From NCBI RefSeq assembly GCF_031846245.1, contig NZ_JAVRIC010000018.1:1-64000 (forward strand): a stretch of 64,000 bases of DNA. Reading direction: 5' to 3'. Both the position numbers and the translations under genes were made by a program. Shown piece by piece: positions 61,881 through 64,000 of this stretch (the first letter of the stretch is position 1; every line of letters begins with the position of its first letter). The notes under the pieces are model-generated. The model did no database searches, was not told the origin of the DNA, and worked only from the letters and a program-made list of their open reading frames with translations. The stretch comes from Banduia mediterranea (GTDB lineage Bacteria; Pseudomonadota; Gammaproteobacteria; Nevskiales; Nevskiaceae).

Positions 61881-63199
61881 GCGAACAGCCTCTGCAATTG
61901 CTGCAAGGAGCTTTGGTGCTCACTCAGGTCGGCGGCGCCCTGACGCAGCAGGGCCCGAATCGCGCCGATGCGCTCCACCGCGAAATCGGCTTCGTGATCG
62001 GCACCCGGTTTGTATTCCCCAAGCTGCAGCAGCAGTTCGATGTCCTGGTACTTGGCCAGCGCCGCGCGCAGTTTCGCGGCCGCCGCGCGATGCGCGCCAT
62101 CGGTGACGCGCGACATCACGCGACTGGCGCTGGCGAGCACGTCGATCGCCGGATAGTGCGCGGCCGCCGCGAGCTTGCGCGACAGCACGACATGCCCGTC
62201 GAGTATCGAGCGCACCTCCTCGCCGATCGGATCGGCGCCGGCGTCCTCGTCTTCCAGCAGCACGGTGTAGAACGCCGTGATCGAGCCTCGGTCGTTGTTG
62301 CCGGCACGCTCGAACAATCGCGGCAGCGCCGAAAACACCGACGGCGGAAAGCCGCGCCGCGCCGGTGGCTCGCCCACCGCCAGGCCGACATCGCGCAAGG
62401 CACGGGCGTAGCGCGTCACCGAATCCATCAGCAACAGCACGCGCTGCCCACGGTCGCGGAAATGCTCGGCGATGGCGGTTCCCACATCGGCGGCCCGACT
62501 GCGTTCCAGCGCCGGACGATCCGAAGTGGCGACGATCACCACGCTCTTGCGCAATCCTTCCGACCCCAGGCTGTCGTCGATGAATTCGCGGACCTCGCGG
62601 CCACGTTCACCGACCAGCACGATGACGTTGACGTCGGACGCGGCGCCGCGCGCCAGCATGCCCAGCAGCGTGCTCTTGCCGCCGCCGGCAGCCGCGAAAA
62701 TGCCGACGCGCTGGCCCACGCCGACACTGAGCGTGGTGTCGATGGCGCGAACGCCGGTCGGCAGGGCTTCATGGATCGGTGTGCGCTGCATCGGATTCGG
62801 CGCCTCGCGATGCAGCGGCGCGGTGCCACTGCCATGCGGTGCGCTGCCGCCATCCAGCGGCGCGCCGTGCGCATCGAGCACGCGGCCCAGCAGGCCATCG
62901 CCGACCGTGACCGAGGCACGCCCGGTGACGGCATGCACTTCCATGTTGGCGCAGACGCCTTCGAGCGGGCCGAGTGGCGTCAGCAAGGTCTGTTGCCGCG
63001 ACACGCCGACGACCTCGGCACTCAGGACATGGCCCGTGGCGGGATCGCGCAGTTCGCAAACGTCGCCGATCGCGGCCGGAACGCCGCTCGCACGGATCAG
63101 GGTGCCGTAAGCCTCGGCGACGCGGCCCACGCGCTTGAGCCGGTCGACCCGGCGCAGCGCGTCGATCAGCGGATCGTCCAGCAACGTCACGCGGCTCAT
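61877..63199 (-). CDS. sctN: Type III secretion ATPase SctN
   Basis: The 440-residue hexameric ATPase of the FliI/YscN family has Walker A ([17 protein letters not shown], about residue 168) and Walker B ([17 protein letters not shown]). It also has [20 protein letters not shown] followed by [10 protein letters not shown], which is closer to injectisome SctN than to flagellar FliI. It unfolds and feeds effectors. The start at 63199 overlaps the sctL stop (ATGA); an upstream start at 63226 is less likely. Confidence 0.85.
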   Translation of the reverse strand: MSRVTLLDDPLIDALRRVDRLKRVGRVAEAYGTLIRASGVPAAIGDVCELRDPATGHVLSAEVVGVSRQQTLLTPLGPLEGVCANMEVHAVTGRASVTVGDGLLGRVLDAHGAPLDGGSAPHGSGTAPLHREAPNPMQRTPIHEALPTGVRAIDTTLSVGVGQRVGIFAAAGGGKSTLLGMLARGAASDVNVIVLVGERGREVREFIDDSLGSEGLRKSVVIVATSDRPALERSRAADVGTAIAEHFRDRGQRVLLLMDSVTRYARALRDVGLAVGEPPARRGFPPSVFSALPRLFERAGNNDRGSITAFYTVLLEDEDAGADPIGEEVRSILDGHVVLSRKLAAAAHYPAIDVLASASRVMSRVTDGAHRAAAAKLRAALAKYQDIELLLQLGEYKPGADHEADFAVERIGAIRALLRQGAADLSEHQSSLQQLQRLFA

Positions 63200-63843
63200 G
63201 CGCCAGCGGGCCGGTCGACGACGCACTGCAGCGCATCGCCGATCAGTCGGAGCTGGTCAGCGAGGCCGGCACGTATCTGGCCCATTTCGGATTCGACCAC
63301 GCAGTCCAGCCGTTCCAGCGATTCGTCGGCGATCACGCGCAGGGCACCGACCTCCGGGTGCGCCTCGCCCCAGTGTTCGAGTCGCGCGGCGGCGGCCTCA
63401 CGCACTTCGGGATGGACCCGAACCACCAGATAGCGCTCGACATCAATCGATGCCAGGGCCTCGGATACCAGATCCGGTACCACCGTCATCGCGTCCAGGC
63501 TCGGCGCGATACGCTGCACCACGGCCAGCGCCAGGGCTGCGACACGCCGGTCGTCCCCCCGCAGGTCTTCGCGAATGCGCTGTACCGCGGTGCTCAAGGC
63601 TTCGCCCAGTTCGGCCAATGCTTCGGCACTGCCCTGGGCATAGCCCTCGCGTCGCGCGGTCTCGCGCAGATCCTCGGCCTGCTGCTGCGCCTGCAACCAC
63701 AGCGCATTGGTCTGCTCGACCAGACGCGCGGCTTCGGACACTTCAGCCCACGCGGCGCGCGGAATGCGTCGCGTGCCGGCCAGCCGCAATGACAGACGGT
63801 CGTGCACAAGCAGGGTGGCCTGGTGCTTGGTCGCGGCGCTCAT
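63196..63843 (-). CDS. sctL: Type III secretion stator protein SctL (FliH/YscL-like)
   Basis: The 215-residue protein has the SctL layout: an N-terminal segment, a Glu/Gln/Ala-rich coiled coil ([20 protein letters not shown]) and a C-terminal domain ([19 protein letters not shown] and [20 protein letters not shown]) that binds the ATPase. It links SctN to the sorting platform. ATGA overlaps occur at both ends. Confidence 0.8.
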   Translation of the reverse strand: MSAATKHQATLLVHDRLSLRLAGTRRIPRAAWAEVSEAARLVEQTNALWLQAQQQAEDLRETARREGYAQGSAEALAELGEALSTAVQRIREDLRGDDRRVAALALAVVQRIAPSLDAMTVVPDLVSEALASIDVERYLVVRVHPEVREAAAARLEHWGEAHPEVGALRVIADESLERLDCVVESEMGQIRAGLADQLRLIGDALQCVVDRPAGA

Positions 63844-64000
63844 GCGGATGCGCCCAGAGACCCATCGACACGAGTGCGCAGCACCGCCTCGAACACCGCA
63901 GCGTCGAGACGCGCAGCAGTCGATGGAGTCAATGCCCAGTCACGCGGAAGGGCCAGGGCAACCCGCTCCGACAGGCCCCGGTCGATTCCCTGCAACTGTG
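63840..64000 (-). CDS. sctK: C-terminal end of a probable SctK protein (cut by the window)
   Basis: The last 52 residues of a gene continuing past base 64000 read LSERVALALPRDWALTPSTA to [11 protein letters not shown] and stop in an ATGA overlap with sctL. SctK is the usual gene before sctL and interacts with the sorting platform. Similarity of this short piece is weak, so the call rests mainly on order. Confidence 0.55.
   Translation of the reverse strand, partial: QLQGIDRGLSERVALALPRDWALTPSTAARLDAAVFEAVLRTRVDGSLGASA

Noticed and set aside
61877-63843. Flagellar FliH/FliI identification
   Set aside because: The motif after the ATPase [10 protein letters not shown] segment and the sctL-N-O-P order fit a non-flagellar injectisome better; no flagellar gene is nearby.

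Overview
The window is high-GC proteobacterial DNA in three blocks. The chromosomal order trpA-accD-folC-dedD-cvpA-purF (minus strand, 54.7-60.7 kb) is typical of Pseudomonas/Xanthomonas-type Gammaproteobacteria, so the host is probably a gammaproteobacterium; no species can be named from the sequence alone.

Block 1 (1-39423) is a complete Tn3-family transposon of about 39.4 kb. It is bounded by 36-bp terminal inverted repeats with one mismatch, and the window starts at its left end. Its layout resembles Tn4651: a divergent TnpT-like/TnpS-like cointegrate-resolution pair at the left end and a Tn3 transposase at the right end. The transposase gene carries a +1 homopolymer frameshift that removes its catalytic glutamate. 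The cargo is almost all metal resistance. It comprises a cop operon (copL, copA, copB, cytochrome c, DUF411, Cu P-type ATPase), a cusCBA-F efflux operon, a MerR/thioredoxin/DsbD-like group with an MFS transporter, a mer transport operon without mercuric reductase, a czcCBA/PII/CDF zinc-cadmium-cobalt cluster, and a pbr-like lead cluster (MerR, FTR1 permease, PAP2 phosphatase, two CDF-like proteins).

The most notable pattern is in this block. The cop, cus and czc operons each begin with a small secreted Cys/His/Met-rich ORF. Each ORF starts at the predicted transcription start (leaderless), and each is followed, exactly at its stop codon, by a sequence complementary to the Shine-Dalgarno of the first structural gene. 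The transposon carries no CopRS, CusRS or CzcRS regulator, so metal-responsive translational coupling through these leader peptides is a reasonable hypothesis.

Block 2 (39.4-54.8 kb) is mosaic accessory DNA. It holds remnants of other mobile elements next to the transposon, nicotinamidase, a decayed TetR gene, a PhoD-type phosphatase, a formate dehydrogenase cluster (fdhD, fdhA, DUF1641), an SDR, a cysteine hydrolase, UDP-glucose dehydrogenase with a partial duplicate of its 3-prime end, and a RelE-like/SF1 helicase/ankyrin fusion. It ends in tRNA-Val followed by a truncated integrase, which looks like the scar of an island.

Block 3 (54.8-64.0 kb) is the core minus-strand operon, with five overlapping type III secretion genes (sctK-L-N-O-P, the first cut by the window edge) reading directly into trpA.
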